Assembly: GCA_024236415.1 (NCBI GenBank) | Contig: JACKKN010000011.1 | Coordinates: 1-64,000, forward strand | DNA length: 64,000 nt | Reading direction: 5' to 3' | Source of the DNA: Hyphomicrobiales bacterium | GTDB lineage: Bacteria > Pseudomonadota > Alphaproteobacteria > Rhodospirillales > JACKKN01 | Part shown: one piece after another, positions 18,043-31,438 of the stretch | Numbering within the stretch: the first letter of the stretch is position 1 | Layout: each line of letters opens with the position of its first letter | Translations under genes and position numbers: made by a program | The notes under the pieces: model-generated | What the model was told of the DNA's origin: nothing | What the model saw: only the letters and a program-made list of their open reading frames with translations | Database searches by the model: none

Positions 18043-18831
18043 ATGACAGAAAGCGACCCGGTTCTGCACAACCTTCCCCCCCAGGTCATCCGTCGTGACG
18101 ACGGCATGACTATCGCCTACCACTTCACCCCTGGCAAGTCTCCGGGGATCGTGTTCCTGCCCGGTTTCCGGTCCGACATGACCGGGTCCAAGGCCCTGGA
18201 GCTGGAGGACATGTGCCGCCGCACCGGCCGCGCCTACCTGCGGTTCGACTATTCGGGCCACGGCCAGTCGGGCGGAGATTTCGAGTTCGGCACCATCGGC
18301 TCCTGGACCGACGACGCCATCTACGTGCTGGACAAGGTGACCAAGGGGCCGCAGATCCTGGTCGGGTCCTCCATGGGCGGCTGGATCATGCTGCTGGTGG
18401 CCCTGGAGCGGCCGCACCGGATCGCCGGCCTGCTGGGCGTGGCCGCGGCGCCGGACTTCACCGAGGACCTGCTGCCGCGCGAGCTGAGCGACGAGCAGAA
18501 GCGCAACCTGGCCCGCACCGGCATCATCCACGTGCCGTCCGAGTACGACGAGATGCCGACCCCCATCACCCAGGCCCTGCTGGACGAGGGCCGCACCCAC
18601 CTGCTGCTGCGCCAGCCGATCCCGCTGGACTGTCCGGTGCGCCTGATCCACGGCATGGCCGACCCGGACGTGCCCTGGCAGACGGCCCTGCGCATCAGCC
18701 AGATGATCCAGACCGACGACGTCGAGATCCAGTTCGTCAAGGCCGGCACGCACCGCATGTCCGAGCCGCCCGACCTGGCCCGCCTGACCCGCACCCTGGC
18801 CGAGCTGGTCACCGCCGTGGAGCAGGCGTGA
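18043..18831 (+). CDS. Alpha/beta hydrolase
   Basis: The 262-residue protein has the alpha/beta hydrolase fold. LPGFRSDMTGSKA forms the oxyanion region, FDYSGHGQSGG follows, and the nucleophile elbow is GSSMGG (Ser near residue 108). An acid lies in GMADPDVPW and the histidine in AGTHRMS. It resembles ABHD10-like acyl-protein or glucuronide esterases, but the substrate is not known. AAGGTGGAG precedes the ATG at 18043. A GTG nine bases upstream is less likely. The stop overlaps the next gene by four bases. Confidence 0.85.
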   Translation: MTESDPVLHNLPPQVIRRDDGMTIAYHFTPGKSPGIVFLPGFRSDMTGSKALELEDMCRRTGRAYLRFDYSGHGQSGGDFEFGTIGSWTDDAIYVLDKVTKGPQILVGSSMGGWIMLLVALERPHRIAGLLGVAAAPDFTEDLLPRELSDEQKRNLARTGIIHVPSEYDEMPTPITQALLDEGRTHLLLRQPIPLDCPVRLIHGMADPDVPWQTALRISQMIQTDDVEIQFVKAGTHRMSEPPDLARLTRTLAELVTAVEQA

Positions 18832-19922
18832 GCGACACCGGCGAAGGGCTGCGCCACATCCCGGCCGATGCCCTGACCGCCCTGGGCGAGGCCATCGTGC
18901 GCGGCATGGGCGGGGCCGCCGGCGAGGCCGCCCTGGTCGCCCGCCATCTGGTGGACGCCAACCTGGCCGGCCATGACAGCCACGGCATCGGCATGCTGCC
19001 CAGCTACGTGGCCGGCATCCGCGCCGGCAAGCTGCGCCTGGGCGCCGAGCTGGAGACCCTGCGCGACCGCGGGCCGGTGCTGCTGTTCGACGGCCAGCGC
19101 GGGTTCGGCCAGGTCATGGCCCGCGCGGCCATGGAGCGCGGGGTCGAGCGGGCGCGCCGGGACGGGCTGGCCGCGGTCGGCCTGCGCAACTCGTTCCACA
19201 TCGGCCGCATCGGTGCCTGGGGCGAGATCTGCGCCGCCGCCGGGTTCGTGTCCCTGCACTTCGTCAACGTGCGCTCGCGGCCCATCGTCGCCCCCTTCGG
19301 CGGATCGGACGCGCGGTTCTCCACCAACCCGGTCTGCGTCGCCCTGCCGGCCACCGACGACACCCCGCGCGTGGTGCTGGACATGGCCACCTCGCAGATC
19401 GCCCTGGGCAAGGCCCGGGTGGCGTACCACAAGGGCGTGCCGGTGCCGCCCGGCTCGCTGATCGACCACACCGGCGCCGCCACCGACGACCCGGCTGTCA
19501 TGTTCGAGGACCCCAAGGGCGCCCTGCGCCCCATGGGCCTGCACAAGGGCTATGCCCTGGCGGTGATCTGCGAGCTGCTGGGCGGCGGCCTGACCGGCGG
19601 CGGCACCTGGGGCAGCGCCGAGCCGGAGCCGGACCTGATCGTCAACAACATGACCACGGTGATCCTGGACCCCGACCTGTTCGGCGCCGGCGCCGAGCTG
19701 CGCCGCGACATCGACGCCTTCACCGCCTGGGTCAAGGCGTCGCCGCCGGCGCCGGGGGTCGAGGCGGTGATGGTCCCCGGCGACCCCGAGCGCCGGACCC
19801 GCGACGAACGGCTGCGGAACGGCATCCCCATGGACGCCGGCAACTGGGCCGCCCTGTGCGCCGCCGCCGCCGAGGCGGGCCTGGACGACGGCGCGGTGCG
19901 GGGGATCGTGGGCGAGGTTTAG
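18828..19922 (+). CDS. Ldh2 family malate/lactate/ureidoglycolate dehydrogenase
   Basis: This NAD(P)-dependent dehydrogenase belongs to the non-Rossmann Ldh2 family, which oxidises 2-hydroxy acids. The 364-residue protein has the catalytic histidine in NLAGHDSHGIGMLPSYV, the conserved RNSFHIGRIGAWGE, the nucleotide-binding FSTNPVCVALPA, and MGLHKGYALAVICELLGG. The GTG start overlaps the stop of the hydrolase gene (GTGA), so the pair is likely coupled. The substrate cannot be assigned. Confidence 0.88.
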   Translation: MSDTGEGLRHIPADALTALGEAIVRGMGGAAGEAALVARHLVDANLAGHDSHGIGMLPSYVAGIRAGKLRLGAELETLRDRGPVLLFDGQRGFGQVMARAAMERGVERARRDGLAAVGLRNSFHIGRIGAWGEICAAAGFVSLHFVNVRSRPIVAPFGGSDARFSTNPVCVALPATDDTPRVVLDMATSQIALGKARVAYHKGVPVPPGSLIDHTGAATDDPAVMFEDPKGALRPMGLHKGYALAVICELLGGGLTGGGTWGSAEPEPDLIVNNMTTVILDPDLFGAGAELRRDIDAFTAWVKASPPAPGVEAVMVPGDPERRTRDERLRNGIPMDAGNWAALCAAAAEAGLDDGAVRGIVGEV

Positions 19923-19956
19923 GCCCTTTCGACGGCGCTTTCGCCCATCCCCATGG

Positions 19957-20107
19957 GCCGTCGTCCCCGCGCAGGCGGGGACCCATTCCGCCACCTCTGC
20001 GGCCAAGGGGGGTGTTGCGGACTGGCCGCCGGGCACGGCCCGGGTTTTCAAGCACCCGTCGCCCGGACCCGAAGGCGGAATGGATTCCCGCCTGCGCGGG
20101 AATGACG
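19957..20107 (+). repeat. Palindromic intergenic repeat, copy 2
   Basis: A 151-bp relative of the element at 15671-15795. The left arm is TCCCCGCGCAGGCGGGGA and the right arm TTCCCGCCTGCGCGGGAA. The interior is longer and largely different except near the right arm. It lies in the 326-base gap between converging genes. Confidence 0.8.
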
Positions 20108-20133
20108 AAAATGTATATATTTCAGATAATTAT

Positions 20134-20236
20134 GTCATGCCCGGACTTGATCCCGGCATCCACGAAGGCGGCAATCGAAGGTGGGCCACCGGGCCTAGCC
20201 CGGTGGCGACGGAGATTGTGGAAGCCCTGGATGACC
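20134..20236 (+). repeat. Second palindromic repeat family
   Basis: The segment begins GTCATGCCCGGACTTGATCC and ends near CCCTGGATGACCGG. Its central hairpin is CCACCGGGC-CTA-GCCCGGTGG. From memory, similar units are scattered through many alphaproteobacterial genomes. Read from the minus strand it lies directly after gltD and could help end that transcript. Confidence 0.6.
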
Positions 20237-20248
20237 GGCGCCGGCCGC

Positions 20249-21697
20249 TCAGGTCGGCAGGTCCGACGACCCCATCAGGTACTCGTCCACGGCGCGGGCG
20301 CAGCTGCGGCCCTCGTGGATGGCCCAGACCACCAGCGACTGGCCGCGGCGGGTGTCGCCGGCGGCGAACACCTTGTCGACCGAGGTGTGGTAGGCCTTGG
20401 GCCCGTGCAGGTCCGCCTGCACGTTGCCGCGCGGGTCCAACGCCACGCCCAGCTGTTGCAGCAGGCCCTCGTGCACCGGATGGACGAAGCCCATGGCCAG
20501 CAGCACCAGGTCGGCCTTCAGCTCGAACTCGCTGTCCGGCACCTCGACCATGTCGAAGCCGCCGCCCTTGCGCGGCTCCCACTCGACCCGCACCAGGCTG
20601 ATGCTCTCCACCTTGCCGTCGCCGTTGAGGCAGCGGGTGGAGACCGACCAGTCGCGCTCGCAGCCCTCCTCGTGGGAGGTCGAGGTGCGCATCTTCATGG
20701 GCCAGTTGGGCCAGGTCAGGTCCTTCTCCTCGCGCTCCGGCGGCTTGGGCAGGATCTCGAGCTGGGTCACCGAGGCGGCGCCGTGGCGCACCGAGGTGCC
20801 GACGCAGTCCGACCCGGTGTCGCCGCCGCCGATCACGATCACGTGCTTGCCGGCGGCGTGCAGGGCCACCTCGTCCGCCGGGTGGCGGCCGAACAGGCGC
20901 CGGTTCTGCTGGGTCAGGAACTCCATGGCGAAGTGCACGCCCTTCAGCTCGCGCCCCGGCACCGGCAGGTCGCGCGGCTGCTCGGACCCGCAGGCGAGCA
21001 CGATGGCGTCGTAGTCGTCGGCGATCTTGCCGGCCGGGATGCCGCCGCCGATGTGGAAGTTGGGGCGGAACTCGACCCCCTCGGCCTGCATCTGCGCCAT
21101 GCGCCGGTCGATCAGGGTCTTGCCCAGCTTGAAGTCGGGGATGCCGAACCGCAGCAGGCCGCCGATCTTCTCGTTCTTCTCGTACACCACCACCACGTGG
21201 CCGGCGCGGGCGAGCTGCTGGGCGCAGGCCATGCCGGCCGGGCCCGAGCCGATCACCGCCACCTTCTTGCCCGTGCGCCGGGCCGGGATCTGCGGCAGCA
21301 CCCACCCCTGCTGCCAGGCGTGGTCGACGATGGCGCATTCGATGGTCTTGATGGTCACCGGCTCGTCGGTGATGTTGAGCGTGCAGGACGCCTCGCAGGG
21401 TGCCGGGCAGACGCGGCCCGTGAACTCGGGGAAGTTGTTGGTGGAGTGCAGCACGTCGATGGCCGCGCGCATGTCGCCGCGGTACACCAGGTCGTTCCAG
21501 TCGGGGATGATGTTGTCCACCGGGCAGCCCTGGTGGCAGTAGGGGATGCCGCAATCCATGCACCGCGCGCCCTGGCGGGCGAGCTCGTTGTCGGCCAGGG
21601 GGATGACGAACTCGTCGTAGTGGCGCACCCGTTCGTCGACCGGGGCATAGGCCCGGTCACGGCGGGAGAACTCCTTGAAACCCGTGGGCTTTCCCAT
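20249..21697 (-). CDS. gltD: Glutamate synthase (NADPH) small subunit
   Basis: GltD takes electrons from NADPH through FAD and passes them to GltB. The 482-residue protein has an N-terminal cysteine region (CMDCGIPYCHQGCP, VCPAPCEASC) that binds iron-sulfur clusters. An FAD-binding Rossmann motif (VAVIGSGPAGMACAQQLARA) and an NADPH motif (VIVIGGGDTGSDC) follow. The start ATG at 21697 is set by GGAGGATAACAAG just upstream. That site covers the end of gltB, whose stop is four bases away, so the two genes form one operon. Confidence 0.97.
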   Translation of the reverse strand: MGKPTGFKEFSRRDRAYAPVDERVRHYDEFVIPLADNELARQGARCMDCGIPYCHQGCPVDNIIPDWNDLVYRGDMRAAIDVLHSTNNFPEFTGRVCPAPCEASCTLNITDEPVTIKTIECAIVDHAWQQGWVLPQIPARRTGKKVAVIGSGPAGMACAQQLARAGHVVVVYEKNEKIGGLLRFGIPDFKLGKTLIDRRMAQMQAEGVEFRPNFHIGGGIPAGKIADDYDAIVLACGSEQPRDLPVPGRELKGVHFAMEFLTQQNRRLFGRHPADEVALHAAGKHVIVIGGGDTGSDCVGTSVRHGAASVTQLEILPKPPEREEKDLTWPNWPMKMRTSTSHEEGCERDWSVSTRCLNGDGKVESISLVRVEWEPRKGGGFDMVEVPDSEFELKADLVLLAMGFVHPVHEGLLQQLGVALDPRGNVQADLHGPKAYHTSVDKVFAAGDTRRGQSLVVWAIHEGRSCARAVDEYLMGSSDLPT

Positions 21698-21701
21698 CTT
21701 G

Positions 21702-26393
<4,692 letters not shown>

Positions 26394-26757
26394 GTCAATC
26401 TTCCCGGTCGATGCGTGGGGGATTTTCGGTCCGCGGGCCCGTGTCGGGCCGCCCGCCTGGGCGTTCGCGCCGCGTCCGCCCGGCCCCCTGTTTTCTTTAC
26501 ACTCGTTTTGTTGACGGGGTCAGCCCGTCTCGCGCCACCGCCGCCACCATACTGGTGCGCGCTGGGCCGAACGCAGCTTCCCCTGTGTGTCGGAGTGGCG
26601 CAATTTACAGAATTCTGAAATGAAACGCAAAGCCAAACCCGCGATGGTCCCGGGGCGGCCCTATTTTCCCCCCGTTCGCAGCCGCGGCATGCACGGCGGC
26701 TTGCGCCAGGCCCCTGGAATGGTATAAGGAAATCAAATGTTTGGAGGGCCTTAGCCG
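26394..26757. other. gltB-uppP divergent intergenic region
   Basis: 364 bases with no coding signal separate two divergent genes. It contains a 10-bp palindrome, CAGAATTCTG (26608-26617), inside an AT-rich patch that may be an operator for either gene. A sigma-70-like promoter for uppP lies at its right end. I could not find a convincing gltB promoter by eye. Confidence 0.5.
26701..26728 (+). promoter_or_regulatory. Putative uppP promoter
   Basis: TTGCGC (26701-26706) and TATAAG (26723-26728) are separated by 16 bases and lie 30 bases upstream of the GTG start. Confidence 0.45.
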
Positions 26758-27561
26758 GTGCCGATCCTACACCTCGTCGTCCTTGCCATGGTGCAGGGCA
26801 TCACCGAGTTCCTGCCCATCAGCTCGTCCGGGCACCTGATCCTGGTGCCCGTCCTGGCGGGGTGGCCGGACCAGGGCCTGATCCTGGACGTGGCGGTGCA
26901 CGTGGGCACCCTGGGCGCGGTCATGGCCTACTTCTGGCGCGACATGCTGGGGCTGTTGGTGGGCCTGCTGAAACTGCTGCGCGGGCGGGTCGATCCCTAT
27001 GGGCGCATGGTCGGGCTGCTGATCATCGCCACCCTGCCGGTGATCGGCGCCGGGTTCCTGGTCAACGAGGTCATGGGCGACTCGCTGCGCAGCATCGAGG
27101 TCATCGGCTGGACCACCCTGGTGTTCGGCATCGTGCTGTGGGGCACCGACCGGGTCGGCATGACCGTGCGCCGCACCGAGCACCTGGGCGTGTTCGACGC
27201 CCTGGCCATGGGCCTGGCGCAGATCCTGGCCCTGGTGCCGGGCACCAGCCGGTCGGGCATCACCATGTCGGCGGCGCGCCTGCTGGGCATGGAGCGGTCC
27301 GAGGCGGCGCGCTTCTCCATGCTGATGTCCATCCCCACCATCCTGGGCGCCGGGGTGCTGAAGGGCTACGACCTGTACAAGGCCGGCGACGCCCAGCTGA
27401 CCGTCGACGCCATGGTCGGCGCCCTGCTGGCCTTCGTCTCGGCGCTGATCGCCATCTGGGCCCTGATGGCCTGGCTGCGCCGGGCCACCTTCACCCCGTT
27501 CGTGCTGTACCGCATCGTCCTGGGCGCCTTCCTGCTGGCGCTCGCCTACGGGTTCATTTGA
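26758..27561 (+). CDS. uppP: Undecaprenyl-diphosphatase
   Basis: UppP (BacA) is an integral membrane phosphatase that recycles the undecaprenyl carrier for peptidoglycan and polysaccharide synthesis. The 267-residue protein has both signature loops: GITEFLPISSSGHLIL (residues 14-29) and LVPGTSRSGITMSAARLLGM. It is strongly hydrophobic, with about eight predicted membrane segments. The GTG start has TTGGAGGG upstream. Overexpression of this family gives bacitracin resistance in other bacteria. Confidence 0.96.
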   Translation: MPILHLVVLAMVQGITEFLPISSSGHLILVPVLAGWPDQGLILDVAVHVGTLGAVMAYFWRDMLGLLVGLLKLLRGRVDPYGRMVGLLIIATLPVIGAGFLVNEVMGDSLRSIEVIGWTTLVFGIVLWGTDRVGMTVRRTEHLGVFDALAMGLAQILALVPGTSRSGITMSAARLLGMERSEAARFSMLMSIPTILGAGVLKGYDLYKAGDAQLTVDAMVGALLAFVSALIAIWALMAWLRRATFTPFVLYRIVLGAFLLALAYGFI

Positions 27562-27568
27562 ACCGGCG

Positions 27569-28192
27569 TCAGTCCGCGACCAGGAGCAGGCGGATGGCGG
27601 TGGCCATGAGGCCCAGGCCGGCGACGCCGTCGACGCCCCAGGACCAGGACCGGGACCGGAACAGCCGGGACACGGTCGCCGTCGACAACACGACCGCGAA
27701 CAGCGCGAAGGCGGCAACAGCGGCGACCAGGCCGAACAGGCCCACGAATTCGGGGCTGGCCGCCTGATCCCCGACCGACAACATGGTGACGGCCGCCGCC
27801 GTGATGTGCGCCGGCCGCGGGTCGGTGAGGTTGATGATCAGTCCGTCAATGTAGGCCGGCGCCCAGGTGGCAGGCGGCGCCGGACTGGACGCGCCGCCGT
27901 CCATGGCGCCCCGCCAGGCTCTCCGCAGCAGCCGCAAACCGATCAACGCCAGGACGAATACGCCGACCAACAGGTGGGCGATCAACAGGTCCGGCCGGGC
28001 GGCGAACAGGGCGCTGGCGCCAAACGGCCAGGCCATCCCCCAGGCGGCCATGCCCGTGGACGCGCCGAGGACGGCGGCCAGGGCGTCGCGACGGCGCCCC
28101 AGGATGCCGTAGCGCGCGACCAGGAACAGGGTCGGACCGAGGAACAGTACCGCCAGGGTCCAGGCTGCGGCGGGGAAAACTGCGGTTTCCAT
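27569..28192 (-). CDS. LysE-type transporter-like membrane protein
   Basis: The 207-residue protein has about six hydrophobic segments and the general look of the LysE/RhtB amino-acid exporter family. This shows in LGPTLFLVARYGILGRRRDALAAVLGASTGMAAW near the N-terminus, in ALIGLRLLRRAW before a cytoplasmic loop, and in NLTDPRPAHITAA after it. The substrate is unknown and the family call rests on general resemblance only. The gene converges on uppP with seven bases between the two stops. Confidence 0.6.
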   Translation of the reverse strand: METAVFPAAAWTLAVLFLGPTLFLVARYGILGRRRDALAAVLGASTGMAAWGMAWPFGASALFAARPDLLIAHLLVGVFVLALIGLRLLRRAWRGAMDGGASSPAPPATWAPAYIDGLIINLTDPRPAHITAAAVTMLSVGDQAASPEFVGLFGLVAAVAAFALFAVVLSTATVSRLFRSRSWSWGVDGVAGLGLMATAIRLLLVAD

Positions 28193-28226
28193 GGTTCGCG
28201 ATGTCTTGCCGGCTGCCCGCCGCCGC

Positions 28227-28766
28227 CTAGGCCGGCCAGGTGACGATGTGGTCTTCCAGGTCGCCGGCCTCGGACTCGGGCACGCAGCGGCCCTGCACCG
28301 AATGGCCGGCCCGGTGCACGGTCCGCGGGTCGCCGCTGATCAGCGGGTGCCAGGCCGGCAGGGGCCGGCCGAAGGCCAGCAGGCGGTAGGCGCAGGTCGA
28401 GGGCATCCAGCGCAGCTCGGCCACGTTGGCGGGCGACAGGGGCACGCAGTCGGGCACGAAGCGCTGCCGCGCGGCGTAGTTGGAGCAGCGGCAGGTTCGC
28501 GTATCCAGCAGGCGGCAGGCCACGTCGGTGTAGGCGATCTCGCCCGTGTCCGGGTCCTCGAGCTTCTCCAGGCAGCACTTGGCGCAGCCGTCGCACAGGG
28601 ACTCCCACTCGTCCCGGGTCATCTGGTCCAGACGCTTGCGTTCCCAGAACGGGCGGGAGTCGGTGCCGGTCGGGCCGCTAGGCGTGCTCGCGGATGAAGT
28701 CGCGGACAATGGGGTAGATCTCCTCGGACCAGCGGCGGCCGTTGAAGATACCGTAATGCCCGACAC
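28227..28766 (-). CDS. YcgN-type cysteine cluster protein
   Basis: The protein belongs to the YcgN/YkgJ group with a CxxC(x)nC zinc- or iron-binding cluster. It shows PFWERKRLDQMTRDEWESLCDGCAKCCLEKL, then DVACRLLDTRTCRCSNY and LRWMPSTCAYRLLA. The function is not established. The start is uncertain. The conserved PFWERK block lies before the first ATG (28622), so translation must begin earlier. The only usual start codon in frame is GTG at 28766, which gives an 89-base overlap with the upstream phaZ gene. Confidence 0.82.
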   Translation of the reverse strand: MSGITVSSTAAAGPRRSTPLSATSSASTPSGPTGTDSRPFWERKRLDQMTRDEWESLCDGCAKCCLEKLEDPDTGEIAYTDVACRLLDTRTCRCSNYAARQRFVPDCVPLSPANVAELRWMPSTCAYRLLAFGRPLPAWHPLISGDPRTVHRAGHSVQGRCVPESEAGDLEDHIVTWPA

Positions 28767-29895
28767 CCGGCTGGGTATAGTGCTTTTTCCGTGACGCCGG
28801 CAGGCCCGTGCACAGGTCCTGGGTGGCCTCGGTCTGGCCCTGGCCGGTGATGTCGTCCTTCTCGCCCTCGACGGTCAGCAGGGCCGTGCGCCGGATGGCG
28901 CCAGGCTCCACGGGCCGGCCGCGCCAGGTCATGGTGCCGCGCGGCAGGGCGTGCTCCATGAACACGGTCTTCAGGGTCTGCAGGTAGAACTCGGCCGGCA
29001 GGTCCATGACCGACAGGTACTCGTCATAGAACCGGCGGTGGGCCTCGGCGCTGTCGCCGTCGCCCTCGATCAGGTGGTTGTACAGGTCCATGTGGGCGGT
29101 GATGTGGCGGTCCAGGTTCATGGTCATGAAGCCGCTGAGCTGCATGAACCCCGGGTACACCTTGCGCATCCAGCCGGGATAGCCCAGCGGCACGCGGTGG
29201 ATGACCGTGCGCTCGAACCAGGCCAGCGAGCGCCGCTCGGCCAGGGCGTTGACCTGGGTCGGGTTGACCCGGGTGTCGATGGGGCCGCCCATCAGGGTCA
29301 TGGAGCGCGGCTTGCACATGTGGCCGTCGGCGGCCATCAGCGACACCGCCGCCAGCACCGGGACCGAGGGCTGGCACACCGCCATCACGTGCACGTCGGG
29401 ACCCAGCATGCGCAGGAACTCGATCACGTAGTCGATGTAGTCGTCCAGGTCGAAGGGGCCGGCGGTCAGCGGCACGTCCTGGGCGTTGATCCAGTCGGTG
29501 ACATAGACGTCGTGGTCGACCAGCAACTGGCGCACGGTGCCGCGCAGCAGGGTGGCGTAATGCCCCGACAGGGGCACCACCAGCAGCACCTTGGGCCCCG
29601 GGTCCGCCATCTCCTTGCGGAAGTGCAGCAGCTCGCAGAACCGGTGCGCCAGCACCGGCTCCTCGTGCACGGCGACCAGGCCGCCGGGCGTCTTCACCGC
29701 CTCGATGCCGAACTCGGGCTGGCCGTAGCGGCGGGTGACCCGTTCCACCAGCTCGCAGCCGGCCAGCAGGTTGCGCCCGAACGGGGTGTGGGACGGCGGG
29801 AAATAGGGGTTGCGCAGCAACTCCTCGGTGGCCTCGACGGCCATGCGCACGGGCGCCAGGGCCGCGTGCTTCATTTCATACATTTGGTACAGCAT
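28678..29895 (-). CDS. phaZ: Intracellular polyhydroxyalkanoate depolymerase
   Basis: PhaZ degrades stored polyhydroxybutyrate granules in the cytoplasm. The 405-residue protein has the typical opening MLYQMYEMKHAALAPVR. Its lipase-box-like motif has cysteine as nucleophile (VMAVCQPSVPVLAAV), which is characteristic of the intracellular PhaZ1/PhaZa class. GGPIDTRVNPTQVN and the end YTQPGVGHYGIFNGRRW (catalytic histidine) are also conserved. The ATG at 29895 begins the family sequence. An inverted repeat upstream (30021-30060) may be a control site. Confidence 0.93.
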   Translation of the reverse strand: MLYQMYEMKHAALAPVRMAVEATEELLRNPYFPPSHTPFGRNLLAGCELVERVTRRYGQPEFGIEAVKTPGGLVAVHEEPVLAHRFCELLHFRKEMADPGPKVLLVVPLSGHYATLLRGTVRQLLVDHDVYVTDWINAQDVPLTAGPFDLDDYIDYVIEFLRMLGPDVHVMAVCQPSVPVLAAVSLMAADGHMCKPRSMTLMGGPIDTRVNPTQVNALAERRSLAWFERTVIHRVPLGYPGWMRKVYPGFMQLSGFMTMNLDRHITAHMDLYNHLIEGDGDSAEAHRRFYDEYLSVMDLPAEFYLQTLKTVFMEHALPRGTMTWRGRPVEPGAIRRTALLTVEGEKDDITGQGQTEATQDLCTGLPASRKKHYTQPGVGHYGIFNGRRWSEEIYPIVRDFIREHA

Positions 29896-30020
29896 GGTTC
29901 CTTCCACTTCGTTTTGTCTGTTGTTGCCTGACGCCGCCTTTGCGGCGGCACCCCCAGGGAAGGAACCGATTCGGCCGGTTCGCTTGATATTTTAGGCTCG
30001 AATTGTTCGCAAGCTTAGTA

Positions 30021-30060
30021 TGCAGTGCAACATCCGCCAAGGAATTTTTTTTGCACTGCA
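30021..30060. promoter_or_regulatory. Perfect 10-bp inverted repeat upstream of phaZ
   Basis: TGCAGTGCAA (30021-30030) and TTGCACTGCA (30051-30060) are separated by exactly 20 bases, 126 bases before the phaZ start. TGC/GCA-rich dyads are the known target type of the polyhydroxyalkanoate repressor PhaR in alphaproteobacteria, so this is a candidate PhaR operator. The assignment is inference. Confidence 0.55.
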
Positions 30061-30081
30061 AAAAAACGCCGGGCGCCGGCG
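30060..30081 (-). terminator. Rho-independent terminator of cobB
   Basis: On the minus strand the stem CGCCGG-CGC-CCGGCG (30081-30067) is followed by seven T. It lies six bases after the cobB stop. Confidence 0.88.
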
Positions 30082-30087
30082 GCGGGT

Positions 30088-31437
30088 TCAGGCGCCGTCG
30101 CGGTCGATCAGGTGCACGAACGAACCCAGCACCGGCCCCGCCCGCAGCCCCATGGTCCCCAGGTCGCGGCCGGCGGCGTCGGCGCAGGCGAACAGGGGCG
30201 CGCCCGGCCCCTCCGCCGTCACCGTGGCGTAGTGGAATTCGTGGCCGCGGAAGGCCGCCCCCGCCGGCCCCAGGGGCGACTCGGCCAGCAGGCGGGCGCG
30301 GCGGTATCCCAGGCGCAGCCCCGGCCGGGTGAACGCCGTTTCCAGAGCCAGCAGGCCGGCCATGGCGTGGCGCGCGCCGTCGCCGTCGACCAGGCCGCGG
30401 CCCAGGACCATGTAGCCGCCGCACTCGCCGAACACCGCCGCGCCGCGCCCGGCGGCGGCGGCCAGCCCGGCCAGGAAGGCGCCGTTGGCGGCCAGCCGGC
30501 CGGCCCACAGCTCGGGGTAGCCGCCGGGCAGGTAGACGGCGTCGGCGGCCGGGTCCGGGGCCTGGCCGTCCAGGGGCGCGAAGGGCAGGACCTCGGCCCC
30601 GGCGCGGTGCCAGCCGTCCAGCACCGCCGGATAGGCGAAGGCGAAGGCGGCGTCCCGGGCCACGGCGATGCGCTGGCCCAGGGGTGGGAGGGGGGGTGGC
30701 ACGGGCGGCGGGGCCGCCGCCGCCGTGGACGGAGTCGGTAGGGCCAGGGCGACGAGGGCGTCCACGTCCAGGTGCCGGCCCACCAGGGCCGCCGCCCGGT
30801 CCAGGAACGTCTCCAGGTCCGGGTGCTCCAGGGCCTGGACCAGGCCCAGGTGGCGCGACGGCAGGGCCAGGTCGCCGTCCCGGGGCAGGCAGCCCAGGAC
30901 CGGGATGTGCGGCAGGTCGGCGGCCATGGCGTCGCGCAGGATGTCGCCGTGGCGGTCGCCGCCGACCCGGTTGAACACCACCCCGGCCACGGCCAGGTCG
31001 GCGCGGTGGGTGGCGAAGCCGCGCACCAGGGCGGCGGCCGAGGCCGCCTGGGCCCGGGCGTCGACCACCAGCACCACCGGCCATCCCAGGCGCCGCGCCA
31101 GGTCGGCGGTGGACCCCCGCTCGCCCACGGCGCCGTCGAACAGGCCCATGACCCCCTCGCAGACCACCAGCTCGGCGCCGGCGGCGGCGGCGGCGACCTG
31201 GGCCGCCAGGGTGCCGGCGGCCATGGCCCAGGGGTCCAGGTTGCGGCACGGCCGGCCGCTGGCGGCAGCGTGGAAGGCGGGGTCGATGTAGTCGGGCCCC
31301 ACCTTGGCCGAGGCCACGCGCCGCCCGGCGGCGGCCAGGTGGCGCAGCAGGCCCAGGGTGACCAGGGTCTTGCCGCTGCCCGAGGCGGGCGCGGCGATCA
31401 CCAGGCCCGCGGCCCCGGGCGGCGCCGCGCCGGTCAC
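30088..31437 (-). CDS. cobB: Cobyrinic/hydrogenobyrinic acid a,c-diamide synthase
   Basis: The enzyme amidates the a and c side chains of the corrin ring with glutamine and ATP. The 449-residue protein has a P-loop (APASGSGKTLVTLGLLRHL), the substrate motif KVGPDYIDPAFH, and VCEGVMGLFDGAVGERGSTA. A C-terminal class I glutaminase domain carries the nucleophile in FGECGGYMVLG. A proline-rich linker lies between the two domains. The GTG start is one base after the stop of the upstream Sco gene, so the two are likely co-transcribed. Whether the substrate is cobyrinate (CbiA) or hydrogenobyrinate (CobB) cannot be decided here. Confidence 0.94.
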   Translation of the reverse strand: MTGAAPPGAAGLVIAAPASGSGKTLVTLGLLRHLAAAGRRVASAKVGPDYIDPAFHAAASGRPCRNLDPWAMAAGTLAAQVAAAAAGAELVVCEGVMGLFDGAVGERGSTADLARRLGWPVVLVVDARAQAASAAALVRGFATHRADLAVAGVVFNRVGGDRHGDILRDAMAADLPHIPVLGCLPRDGDLALPSRHLGLVQALEHPDLETFLDRAAALVGRHLDVDALVALALPTPSTAAAAPPPVPPPLPPLGQRIAVARDAAFAFAYPAVLDGWHRAGAEVLPFAPLDGQAPDPAADAVYLPGGYPELWAGRLAANGAFLAGLAAAAGRGAAVFGECGGYMVLGRGLVDGDGARHAMAGLLALETAFTRPGLRLGYRRARLLAESPLGPAGAAFRGHEFHYATVTAEGPGAPLFACADAAGRDLGTMGLRAGPVLGSFVHLIDRDGA

Positions 31438-31438
31438 G

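Noticed and set aside
27551..27564. GGTTCA-TT-TGAACC dyad at the end of uppP as a terminator
   Set aside because: The stem is only six base pairs and no T-run follows.
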